Origin: Aedes albopictus | Taxonomy: Eukaryota > Arthropoda > Insecta > Diptera > Culicidae | Direction of reading: 5' to 3' | DNA: 64,000 nucleotides | Assembly (NCBI RefSeq): GCF_035046485.1 | Contig: NC_085136.1 | Location: 322,986,175-323,050,174 of the forward strand | Shown here: piece after piece, positions 43,315-53,537 of the stretch | Position numbering within the stretch: the stretch's first letter is position 1 | How the letters are laid out: each line of letters starts with the position of its first letter | Made by a program: the position numbers and the translations under genes | Notes under the pieces: generated by a model | The model's database searches: none | What the model was told of the DNA's origin: nothing | What the model saw: only the letters and a program-made list of their open reading frames with translations

Positions 43315-43550
43315 TAGCGTGGTTCAAAAAATCGTGTTTGCTCCACACCGCTTATTCGATCCGTAACCAGATTCTATGCCTTCTCCCAAAATTTGAGTTC
43401 ATTTGGTTGAAAATTGAGACTGCACAAGTTGAAAGGCTTGTGCAGTCTCAATTTTCAACCAAATGAACTCAAACTTTGGGAGAAGGCATAGAATCTGGTT
43501 ACGAAACGAATAAGCGGTGTGGAGCAAAAACGATTTTTTGAACCACACTG
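43315..43550. mobile_element. hAT-type palindromic MITE, 236 bp
   Basis: Ends TAGCGTGGTTCAAAAAATCG and (inverted) CAGTGTGGTTCAAAAAATCG. The whole element is one inverted repeat with arms of about 110 bp around 43430. The 8-bp TSD GTAAGTAT is exact (43307-43314, 43551-43558). CAG/TAG-starting TIRs and an 8-bp TSD fit hAT. Confidence 0.92.
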
Positions 43551-44099
43551 GTAAGTATGTATCAAGAAAAGATGGTTATTGAAAGAAGTTTACGACTTTT
43601 ATTTCGGTTTGTAAACTAGTGGTGGGAAATTTTACGGAGTCCATTAAAAATGAGGATCCCCTCTTCAAATCTGGCCCTGCCTGTAACAACCCCCCTATTT
43701 CTGGGAAAATTTTGGACAGAGTAGATCATTTTGAAAAAGGATAAAAATAATTTATTGACAAAATTTTGAAAGTTCAAGGTAATATCTGGGTCGCCTTGCA
43801 AATTTTTAATGTATCAGAACATAATAAATAAACACAATTTTAGACCTCCCTGAGAAAGCCCAAACCAAGGGCCGAAACGTTGGAAGCTATTAAGTAATTC
43901 CGCCTAAAACTAATTTTGACCGGAAATAGCCAATAACAGAAGGACAATTTATATCAGAAGAATTACATTTTCTCGAGAATTGTTTACCAATTTTTTTTTT
44001 TTTAATTATTTTTCTTACTCTGCCTTCACACATTTCTCTATAAATAACAAGTGTACTGCAAAACAAAATAAGAAAATTTAATGAGAATTTTAATTTAAT
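43551..44099. other. AT-rich non-coding stretch
   Basis: Nothing coding. 43848-43893 holds a CTGAGAAAGCCC...GGGCCGAAACGTTGG hairpin like that at 34196, but with a worse hammerhead core. Confidence 0.4.
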
Positions 44100-45400
44100 C
44101 ATGTGATTTTATTTTTAATTTCTTTAAAAATATGAGAATCCCAATATGAATCACTTATGAAGTTTCCAAAGTAATCATCGTTGGATTTTAGAAAGGAATT
44201 ATCCCAAAAATTTTCAAAGCAATTAGGAATGAATTACCTAAATAAATTGTTGATTTTTTATTCAAATGGGTTTTGAATCTATTCCCAAAAAAAAATGTTC
44301 AAGGAGTTACCCAAGAAATTTTCCAGAAGAATTCGCAAATGAGTTGGCACAGCAATTCTCAAAGAAATTGACAAACGAGTTCCAAACGAGTAAAACAACA
44401 TATAGTATCTAAGGAATTTCGCAAGGAAGAATCGAAAGCAAAATTCGAATTTACTGAAGGAATTTCCGAATAAGTTTCCAAAAGCATTGCAAATGGAATC
44501 ATCGACCATAACTCCTACGCGTAGTTGCTAAAGAAAATTTCAAAAAAAATATGCCGAGAGAAATTCTTAAGGAATTATATAAGGAATTGTCAATATATCA
44601 AGAAGAAAATTTTAAGAAAAAAATCCCAATCAATTCCCGAGGAAATCTTTAATGGCATTGCTGGATGAATTTTCAAAGAAAATGCATTAGGATATCCCAA
44701 AGAAATTGTTGTAGGAATGGTGAAGATTGCTAGAAAATTGGCGAAGAAATAAAAAAATAGCAATAAAAATGCCGAAGAAGATCACAAAATCCACAAATTC
44801 CTGAACGTAATTACAAGAGATATTTTAAAAGAACTTTCCAATAGGATTGCGTATGGATTACCCAATGATTTCACTGAAATGATGAAGAAATTTCTAGTAA
44901 AATTTCCTTTTTCAGTTCGTAAAAGAATTTACATAGAAATATCCGAAGAAATTACTGAAGATGTTTTTAAAGAAAGTACCTCCAAATGCAGAGAAATATC
45001 CGTAGGAAATCCCTATAGTTGTACTGATGGAACAACCTTATTAATTTTAAAATGAACTATTGAAGAAATTTTCCAAAAGAGCGATGAAATCGCGAAAGGA
45101 AATCAAGTCGACATTTCTCCAAGATAAAATGTCTGAAAATGTTTTCCTAGAAATTAAGGTACAAGCACCCTTCTTAAACCTATGCCCCCATGCTCATCTT
45201 ATTCCAAAAACATACGATTTATGCAACAATTGTTTTCGTTCTTTTTGTTATCATGCATGCGCATTCTCAACAAAAAATATAAAAATAAAAAATAAATAAA
45301 ACAAAACAAAAAAATGTCAAAGGAATTTTCTAATGTCCTAAAGAATTGGAAATGAAGTTTCTAGTTTTATAAAAGTCTTCCTATTTATCGTTTAAAGTTT
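44100..45400. repeat. Diverged short-period repeat tract
   Basis: AAGAAATT, GGAATTTCC and GAATTCTC phrases throughout, interrupted at 45160-45310 by other AT-rich sequence. Confidence 0.55.
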
Positions 45401-45766
45401 CCTGAATATTGTATTTTTTTTTTAATTTTCAATCGCACCAATGCTTTTACATTCCTTATGCATTCTGCGAGCGCATTAACCACCCTTCCATAATGGCTGC
45501 AGCTGCGGATGGGTAGATTAAGGTGGTGGGTGGAGACTGCACCTAGAGGAGGCCACAGTTGGGAGAGAAAGGCGCATTATTATCAGCGAAAATTGGCATC
45601 ATCATCGCATGTGACCGCACATCGCACAACTCGATTATGATCTCTCGTCCCACATACATACTCAGACACACATTAACTCGCACACGCTCGCTCGTTAGCA
45701 TAGAAAATGGATGGAAGGTATGCACTCAACACCCACTAGCTACCAACAACCATATTGGAGCCTGGA
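45401..45766. other. Single-copy-looking non-coding DNA
   Basis: Short frames only. Nothing recognised. Confidence 0.4.
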
Positions 45767-46050
45767 GGGCCCATATATCCGAGGCGGTAAACGCACGGGT
45801 ATTCAGCATGACCATGCTGAGGGTGACGGGTTCGATTCCCGGTCGGTCCAGGATCTTTTCGAAAAGGAAATTTCCTTGACTTCCTTGGGCATAGAGTATC
45901 TTCGTGCCTGCCACACGATATACGCATGCAAAATGGTCATTGGCAGAGGAAGCTCTCAGTTGATAACTGTGGAAGTGCTCATAGAAAACACTAAGCTGAG
46001 AAGCAGGCCCTGTCCCAATTAGGACGTTACACCAAGAAGAGAGAGAGAGA
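45767..46050 (+). mobile_element. Feilai-like SINE, copy 2
   Basis: Head GGGCCCATATATCCGAGGCG, B box GGGTTCGATTCCCGG, body and CACCAAGAAGA tail as in copy 1. The tail has decayed to a GA repeat. Confidence 0.85.
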
Positions 46051-46432
46051 TGAGCCATGGGTAGAAATGTGGAGGCGAACGATTTTGATGAGATTTTTTT
46101 TTGAAGGATCACCTCATGGCCATTCATGGATGGGCGAAGGTCAATACTGACTGGTTCGATGCGTTGATGTGGCTACCATTATAATGAGAAGGGTTTCCAG
46201 CGCCGATGTCCATTCCTTGAATGCTTGCTTTGATCCTACTTGTTAATGAGCTTATCGACTGTTTTTTTTATTTAGGTAAAAGAGACTCATTGCATACGAG
46301 GTCCTACACAAAATCGGTGAAGGAATATTTGAATAATTCACATCGAAATCGATTTAGGTGGGTGAAATTGGTGTATCGTTTGCTTACCAATAGGCTAAGC
46401 AATTTCTTCAGTTTTACTTCTTCTTCTTATCA
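46051..46432. other. Spacer between SINEs
   Basis: No recognised feature. Short frames only. Confidence 0.4.
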
Positions 46433-46715
46433 GGGCCCATATAGCCGAGGCGGTAAACGCACGGGTATTCAGCATGACCATGCTGAGGGTGACGGGTTCG
46501 ATTCCCGGTCGGTCCAGGATCTTTTCGTAAAGGAAATTTCCTTGACTTCCTTGGGCATAGAGTATCTTCGTGCCTGCCACACGATATACACATGCAAAAT
46601 GGTCATTGGCAGAGGAAGCTCTCAGTTAATAACTGTGGAAGTGTTCATAGAACACTAAGCTGAGAAGCAGGCTTTGTCCCAATGAGGACGTTACGCCAAG
46701 AAGAAGAAGAAGAAG
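46433..46715 (+). mobile_element. Feilai-like SINE, copy 3
   Basis: Head GGGCCCATATAGCCGAGGCG, B box ACGGGTTCGATTCCCGGTC, body and an uninterrupted AAG-repeat tail. The tail abuts the inverted tail of another SINE at 46716. Confidence 0.88.
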
Positions 46716-46982
46716 ACTTCTTCTTCTTCTTCATGGTTCTACGTCGCCACTGGGACTTGGCCTGGCCTTAGTGTTCTTTGAGCACTTCCACAGTTATTAA
46801 TTGAAGGGCTTTCTTTGCCTGCCATTGTATGAATTTGTATACATATTGTGAGGCAAGTACAATGATACACTATGCCCAGAGAGTCGAGAAAACTGTTCCG
46901 ACCGGATTGGGAATCGAACCCACCGTCTCCGGATTGGCAATCCATAGCCTTAACCACCACTAGGCAATCTGGACACCCCTGG
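46716..46982 (-). mobile_element. tRNA-derived SINE sharing the Feilai-like 3' end
   Basis: The minus-strand head GTGTCCAGATTGCCTAGTGG has a tRNA-like anticodon arm (loop TTGCCAA, a Gly-GCC-like head) and B box GTGGGTTCGATTCCCAATC. The 3' half (TAATAACTGTGGAAGTGCTC, GTCCCAGTGGCGACGTAG, AAG tail) matches the Feilai-like tail. It therefore has a different tRNA head on a shared 3' end. Confidence 0.8.
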
Positions 46983-48250
46983 ATCTTCAGTTTTAAATAA
47001 ACTTGTATAAAAAGTTGGAACAACCTTTCCTTTCCCTCCCATGCCTAAGCCTAAACAAAAGTGGAAGATTTCTTTCGCTGGGCAAGCAGTGTGTAATAGA
47101 AGACGTAAGATAATTTTCTTCCAAAGAAACCCAACTGAAGCAGTAAATTACACACGAAACACACTCACAGCTGTGAAATATGATATGCAGATAAGATTAT
47201 GCCAAACTATGAATCTATTCATTAGTTGCTTTCTGCGTAGGTATAAAGAAAGACAAGTTCTTGCTCTGAATCAGCGATACCACACGCATGAGCGGCACGT
47301 GCTTTTTCTCTTCCCATCCAGCTGGAGTAAAATTTCACCGGATTCCACAATCACGTTGGCTGATCCATCGTCGCGACGACTGGTGGACCCAATTTGGAGG
47401 GAGGTGCGCAGCAGAAGGTAGCAAAGATAAACCAAGCATCGTAGTAGGTAGGTATATTTACGACGACATTTTGATAAATATTTTATGAACTGTAGATATC
47501 AATCATCGCTGGCGCTGTCGCAATTCTATTAGGACTTTCCCGCCCGGCTCGTTTTCCGCTCTCGGCATCGGGTGCTAATCTAGTAGGCACGAGTCTTACG
47601 TCTGCCGGTTAAGGGTTTTTCTCTCGGGTTGACGGAATATTCAATTCATTTTGCCGTCCCAGACTCCTTGGATGGCATCAGGTAGCATCGTCGGAGGCAT
47701 AGCCTCCTCTTTGACGACGACGTCGTCGTCGTCTTCGTTTCGTCACGTGTGTAGATACACCGGTGGACCCATGGTAGGCACATTTTACCATGGATGGATG
47801 TATGTGGAAAGTGGCGAAGAAAGATGGATTTGAATATTCGCTCCTCCATTCCGGGTGGCACACAGCATTCGAACGAGAGTGATACCACTTTTGCTTTTCC
47901 GGATTTATTATTCTAATGAATGAATAATTAATTCCGGGTTATAATTTGATTCACCTCGGAATATTTCAGCCAAACGGTGGGCGTCAGAGACAGAGCTTGA
48001 AGGAGAGAAATTTGCAGAGGAGAGATGAAAAGAAAGTACCTTACTTCCCGCAATTCAGTTTGTCGAGTTTCCAGGACAGCTTACGACAAACACGGCGCGC
48101 TTCCACAGTTGCTCCCAAATAAGATTTTTTATTGCAACTTCAAAGACAAAACTAAGACAGTTTGGAAATTCTGAAAAAAAAACCTGTAATTAGAAGGCAC
48201 AGAATGTTGCTAATTAACAAACTGAAAGATGAAACTTGTGAAAAAAAATC
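46983..48250. other. Single-copy-looking non-coding DNA
   Basis: Contains a 126-codon plus-strand frame (47041-47421, basic, no domain recognised) and a GAC/GTC run at 47714-47733. I see no splice-framed exon structure. Could be host regulatory DNA. Confidence 0.35.
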
Positions 48251-48251
48251 G

Positions 48252-48335
48252 CGTTCTGGTGAGATTCGAACCCACTACTCCGTATTCCGTAGACTGACGC
48301 TTTAATTAACTAAGCCATAGCTCAGGTGAGATTTT
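48252..48335 (-). repeat. tRNA-like sequence
   Basis: The minus strand has GAGCTATGGCTTAGTTAATT (A box) and GTGGGTTCGAATCTCACC (good T-arm), ending in CAGAAC then a T run. The D arm is irregular. Same type as the modules at 22862-23397. Confidence 0.5.
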
Positions 48336-48370
48336 AAGTCGTGATTTTTACATGCTTGACAAGTGCTTTA

Positions 48371-48532
48371 GGGGCTGTCCATAAACCACGTGGTCTTGAG
48401 GGGGCGGTTCGGCCTATGAGCATTTTGTATGGACGAATAAAAAATTTTGTATGGACAAATGACCACGCGGGGGAGAGGGGGGGGGGGTGAAAAAGTCCCA
48501 AAAAAATGACCACGTGGTTTATGGACAGCCCC
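48371..48532. mobile_element. MITE with GGGGCTGTCCATAAACCACG termini (copy 2)
   Basis: TIRs as at 5248. TTA flanks both ends (48368-48370, 48533-48535). The interior has a poly-G run and GTATGGAC(A/G)AAT words. Confidence 0.88.
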
Positions 48533-48654
48533 TTAACATGCAAGCTACTGAGCCAATGAATGGAAAATTGATGGTCTTTTGCGCCTTCACAAAAATAAAA
48601 ATGATTACCTTTGTGAGTTTTACAATTTATTGTGCAAAAAAAAATCTATGTAAT

Positions 48655-50260
48655 AATGAAATTATCTCCTGGGATTCTTACGGAAAATTAATCAAGGTGT
48701 TTCTTCAGCAATTCCTCCAGGAATTCCTTTGGAAATTTCTTCAAGACTGCCATAGAACTGAATTGCTACCGTAGCTCTGCCTTGGATTTTTTTTTTTTTT
48801 CAAAAATCCACTTGAGATACCTCCAAAATTTTTTTGAAAATTATTTTGGAAAGCTTTCATGGATTGTTTCTGAAATTCCACATTGAATATACTCAAAAAT
48901 CTTTAGTGATTCCTAAAGAAATTCTTCAAGAGATCCATGGATTTCTTTAGAAATTCCTCCAACGAAGCCTCCCATGAAATATTTGAGAAATTCGTCCAGA
49001 GATTCATTCAGAAATTCCTCCGAAGTTCCAAAGAGGCTCTCCCAGAAATTTGCCTAAGAGTTCCTTTAACAAAATCCATGGATTCCTTCCAAAATTGTTC
49101 GGAGGGAATTGGGGTTCGTTCAAATATTACGTAACGATAAGTTGTTACGTGGGGGAGGGAGGGGTCCAAAATTGTCAAATTTTGCATTACGTAATATTTT
49201 AACAAGCCCTTGGATTCTTTTAGAAGTTCCCCTTTTTTTTTGGAGTATCTTTGGATTGCTTCATAAATTCCTCCATGAATTTCTTCAGATTTTTTTTTTC
49301 TAAGTTTTTCTTTAGGAATTTCACTAGAGAATCCTCCATATTTCTTTTTCAAGATTTCCTCTATACAACCTTCCATGTGTTTCCTCCAAATATCCATCGT
49401 GGGTGTGAAAGTAATTTCTTCAGCTTCCTTCAGAGATTCCCGGAAGATTTCGAAATTGTCTTCAAGAATTCCTTTAGGAAGTTTTCCCTCTGGCACTACG
49501 CAAAAGATTCCTTCAGGAATTTGTCCTGGGCTTGGCCCAGGGGTCCCTTCACAATTTTCTTCACGGATTCCCATAGAAACTATTTCAAAGATTCTTCCAG
49601 AAATTCTTCCTATGATTGCTTCAGTAGATCTTCGAGGGATTTGTGCAAATATTTCTTCACGAGCTTCTCCAGAGATCTCATTGGGAATCTTTGCATCTAG
49701 AAATTTCTCCAGAAACAATTCCTAGGAGTTTGTAAAGGAGTTCCTGTAGAAGTTTCTCAAGAGACATTGCAAGGTATTTTTACAGAAGTTTATCCAGGTG
49801 TTTTCCCAGGTATTCCCACAGGGATTCTTTTTTCCGGAATTCCATTTACAAATGTCTCAATAAATAATTTTAGGAATCGTTTTTTATTCCCACCAAGAGT
49901 TTCCAACGAGTTTTTACAGTTATCCTAAAATGGTTTCTTGAAAAATTGCTCGTGGGATTACTTCAGGAATTTCTAGGGACCCCTAAAGATTTATACAAGA
50001 ATTGGACTGATTGTTCTCCCATCCACCATTTATTGTTTTAGAAATCCCTGTACGGATTTTGTTGTGGAATATCTTTAGATTTTTTTTTTCAGAAATATCT
50101 TTAGAGACTTTTCTAGTATTTAAAGAATCTCATCAGAAGATTTCTACAAAATTTCATTCATTGATTTATTTTTAAAAACAAAAAGTCCTCTAGGAATTCA
50201 TTTAAAAAATCCTCCAGGGATTTCTTATGATTTTTTAAAGAAATTTCTTCAAAGATTCCG
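48655..50260. repeat. Diverged short-period repeat tract
   Basis: Long tract of AAATTCCTCC, GGATTTCTT and TTCTTCAAGA phrases with a fuzzy period of about 24 bp. A 236-codon minus-strand frame (49008-49718, Ile/Pro/Glu periodic) is a product of this repeat, not a gene. Interrupted by a MITE at 49112. Confidence 0.65.
49112..49209. mobile_element. MITE, 98 bp, ATTACGTAA termini
   Basis: The left GGGTTCGTTCAAATATTACG and inverted right GGGCTTGTTAAAATATTACG continue through TAA. TTG flanks both ends (49109-49111, 49210-49212). A G-rich interior and a 3-bp TSD make it structurally like the GGGGCTGTCC family. Confidence 0.8.
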
Positions 50261-50289
50261 GTACATTACGGTAACATCAATAACATCTG

Positions 50290-50620
50290 CTGAGATTTCT
50301 TCAAGAAAGGTTTTAGGGGGCTACAATGTCTCTCAGATCTGTACCACAGAGGTTTTAAGAGGGTTTAACAAACATTTTAAGGAATTTCAAGGCGGTTCAG
50401 GGTGCTTCGAAAGATTTCGAAGGAGTTTTAAAAGGCTGCATGTGCTCTCGGGAGATTTAAGGGTGATTTGAGAAGCGTTTCAATGTTTTTTTTTTTCTAG
50501 GCGGTTCAAGACGTTTAAGGGCGCATCAGAAAGTTTAATAAGAAATGAAAGACGTTTCATACTGTTTTTCCTTTGCAGATTTGACGAGTTTCAAGGGAGT
50601 TCTTGAAGATTCTCATACAA
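50290..50620. repeat. Degenerate GTTTCAAGG-type repeat tract
   Basis: TTTTAAGAGGGTTTAA, GGCGGTTCA and CGTTTCA words as in 21885-22730. Confidence 0.5.
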
Positions 50621-51883
50621 ACATTTAGCATAGTTGCATGAGGTTATGCAAGCATGAGTTTCTTTCAACACACAAGTTTTGCATGTATATCCGATGACGT
50701 ATGCTCAATGTAGTTTTGTCAGGGAACCTTAAATATGGTATTCCATATCCCTTTCATCTCTCACTTCTGAACACACCTTAAGTTCCCCTTAACTCCACTC
50801 GCTGCCTCTTTCTCGTAAACCATCTTTATACGTAGTTTTAAGTACTCCAACTGTACAATGAAATTAAATTCAGAAAACGTTACCTTAATCGAGAAGTTCC
50901 ATTGTATCCAAAAATTATCAGACCTTGTTTTGGAGTATTCTGAATATTTTCGTGAAGATAACTTGACTCTCAATTGTTGAATATTTTGTTACTCTGGCCA
51001 CATAAAGCAAACTTTGAACTACAAAGGAAGGCATTTTTTCCACCTTGTTTTATGTTTAGCTCTTCGTTAGTTTCACTCAAAATCACGATAGTCCAATTGA
51101 GTTTTGCTGAGCAATTCCTTTGTAAATTTCTTATGGTTTTTAATTTCTTTGGAAAATCGTTTTATCGACGCAGTTCATCGCTTGAGCGTGCGACCGAACC
51201 GAGCTCTCGACGCCTAGATATGCGGAGTGGGAGAGTAAGTCTCGGTACTAAAAATACAATTCACTCTCGCTCTCGTATAATTTGAAAAAATAAATCCAGA
51301 AAATAACTACTTCAGAAATTTAAAAAAAATGCTGAAGGGCTGTCAAATGAAACATCTTAAGAAATTCCCAAGGAAGTTTCTACAGGAAATATCGAAACAC
51401 TTTCAAAGAAGTTGCCAACAATATTCAAAAGCATTCCCAAATTAGATTTACAAAAAAAAATCTAAATAAAAATTCGGAGGAAATACCTCAGAAGCAAGCT
51501 GCTAAAAAATCCTAAAGAAATTGTAAACGTATTTTAAGAGGAATTTTCCAAAACAATTCCCAAAAAATTTCTGGAGAAGTTTCTCAAAAAAATACATTTG
51601 AATAAAGTTTTAATTACTGAAACTGCTTTTGTATTTTCAATGATGACGATTGTATCAATGACGAATCCCTTGAACCTTGATGAACAAATTTTTAAAGAAA
51701 AACACAAATGTATGGTGTGTGGTCCACATCGCATTTGACCCCTCAGCTCCAATCTCGTGCTCGCTTGTTATGCACTAAAGCCAGCGTGCATGACATTGTA
51801 GCTGAGGGACCAAATGCGCTGTAGTTACGCGCATGGTGGTCCATCTCGTCATAAGTGACATTTTTTAGTTGAATAGACTATAA
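50621..51883. other. Non-coding DNA with a diverged repeat patch
   Basis: Mostly AT-rich without features. 51300-51600 is a patch of the AAATTCC-type tract. No gene recognised. Confidence 0.4.
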
Positions 51884-52054
51884 GGGGCTGTCCATAAACC
51901 ACGTGGTCATTTTTTTGGGACTTTCCAAACCCCCCCCCCCCCCTCCCGTGGTCATTTGTCCATACAAAATTTTTTAATTGTCCAGAATAAATGGTCATTG
52001 GCCGAACCCCCCCCCCCCCCCCCCACCATAACCACGTGGTTTATGGACAGCCCC
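51884..52054. mobile_element. MITE with GGGGCTGTCCATAAACCACG termini (copy 3)
   Basis: TIRs as at 5248. TAA flanks both ends (51881-51883, 52055-52057). The interior has two poly-C runs and GTCCATACAAAATTTTTTAA. Confidence 0.9.
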
Positions 52055-52254
52055 TAAGAGGTTCTTGAAACCATTATAAAACCAAAATAAAAGGTACACT
52101 AAAACCTCTTTTTATGCATGTTATTTTTATAAACTTTTAAGTTATGCACCTTTTTTATGACCTGCATATAAAGAGGGGAAGCTACTCAGAACCAGTACTG
52201 TGCATAAGAATATTTGATAATGACGGGAACTATTGCAACTGCGTACAGAAGATG

Positions 52255-52760
52255 TTTGTAGGAGACACCAAAGGATGGTTACAGGGGCGTTTCAAGGGGT
52301 CCTTAGGGGTTTCAGCGGAGTACCAGGAGATCTCAGGGAGGGTTTTGGGGGAGTTTTCGGGGGTTTCGGAGCCTCTCATGTGCGTTACATGGGGTTCAAG
52401 AAGTTTAAGGAGGATTTTGAAGGCATTTCATGAAGTTTCAGAGAATTTTCGGCGGGCTTCCGAGGCGTTACGGTACCTCCCAAGTGCGTTACATGAGGTC
52501 CGAGGAGGTTTAAGGGGGATTTTAGAGGCATTTCAGGAAAGTTCAGAGCATTTTCGACGAGATTCAGAGGCGTTACGGAAACGTTACGGAGGAGTTTTTG
52601 GGGGTTTCTGACTGTCTCAGGTGCATTACATGGGGTCTGAGGGGGTTCCAGGGGGATCTAGGAGGTACTTCAGGAAGTTTCAGAAGATTCTAGAGACCCC
52701 AGCACATATCTCTTGAAATGCCCCTGGAATATCCTTTGATTTAAAGGTGTTTTTGAAACA
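52255..52760. repeat. Degenerate GGGTTTCAGGAG-type repeat tract
   Basis: GGGGTTTC, GAGGCGTTACGG and CATTTCA words. An approximate duplication is visible around TGCGTTACAT(G)GGGT (52380, 52478, 52620). The 155-codon frame spanning it is periodic and rejected. Confidence 0.55.
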
Positions 52761-53318
52761 CCCTGATATGACTCTGATCTAAAATGCCTTAAAATGTTCT
52801 TGAACGCTATCAATACTATTCAATGACCCTGAATTCCCCGGATTCCCATTAACACGCAAACAAATCTTGAGAACGCTCATTAGAGGCTCCTCAAATTTCC
52901 TGGAACAACCCCTTAAAACGCCCTTGAAGCCCCTTGGAATCCCCTTCTTTTGACTCTCTGGGAACTTTCTGTAAACCCCCTTAGCCCCACCCCAAATGGC
53001 CAGGAGCAAGGCCTGTTCTCGCGAACTAGATTCCTTCATTGAAGCCCATACTTAGTTTATGCATAAGTTTCCATCTTTTTTTGCCTTTTTTAATTTATGC
53101 ACATTTTTTATTTATTCAGTCCCATCCATATGCATAAAAAGAGGTTCCAGTGTATCTGGTTTAATGATGGTTTTCAAAACCTCTACAAGACTAACTGGTC
53201 ATCAAAATGTTGTTTGGGATGTACACTAATGACTCATACTTTATCTGAAAGGTCTCCACGAAACATGAAAATGTTTATATGGGGTAATAATTCTATACAC
53301 AGGAGAATTAAGTTAAAG
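52761..53318. other. Non-coding stretch
   Basis: C- and T-rich with TTGGAAT/CCCCTTG words at the left (inverse of the preceding repeat type), then AT-rich. No gene recognised. Confidence 0.4.
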
Positions 53319-53320
53319 TA

Positions 53321-53535
53321 GGGAATCGCGCCACTTGGGCGGTGGCTTCTATATACGTCTGTTTTCCACTATAACTCAGTCAAATATGAACCAATTGACA
53401 CAACTTTTGGAATGTGGTGAGATAGGTATAGTATCTACCCGTGTACAACATTTCAAGTCAATTGGTTCAAAGTTGACTGAGTTATAGTGGCAAATAGACG
53501 AATATAGAAGCCACCGTCCAAGTGGCGCGATACCC
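53321..53535. mobile_element. TA-flanked MITE, 215 bp
   Basis: Inverted ends GGG(A/T)ATCGCGCCACTTGG continue about 80 bp (GGTGGCTTCTATAT, CCACTATAACTCAGTCAA, GAACCAATTGAC). TA at 53319-53320 and 53536-53537. Tc1/mariner-like by TSD. Confidence 0.85.
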
Positions 53536-53537
53536 TA

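Noticed and set aside
47041..47421. 126-codon plus-strand frame as a host gene
   Set aside because: No recognised domain, no clear splice context and overlapping alternative frames; reported only as part of an unassigned region.
49008..49718. 236-codon minus-strand open frame as a gene
   Set aside because: It lies wholly in the diverged AATTCCTCC repeat; the protein is periodic (Ile/Pro/Glu) and the frame runs through a MITE at 49112-49209.
52144..52611. 155-codon plus-strand open frame as a gene
   Set aside because: It follows the GGGTTTCAGGAG-type repeat, with an overlapping second frame of the same period and no domain.
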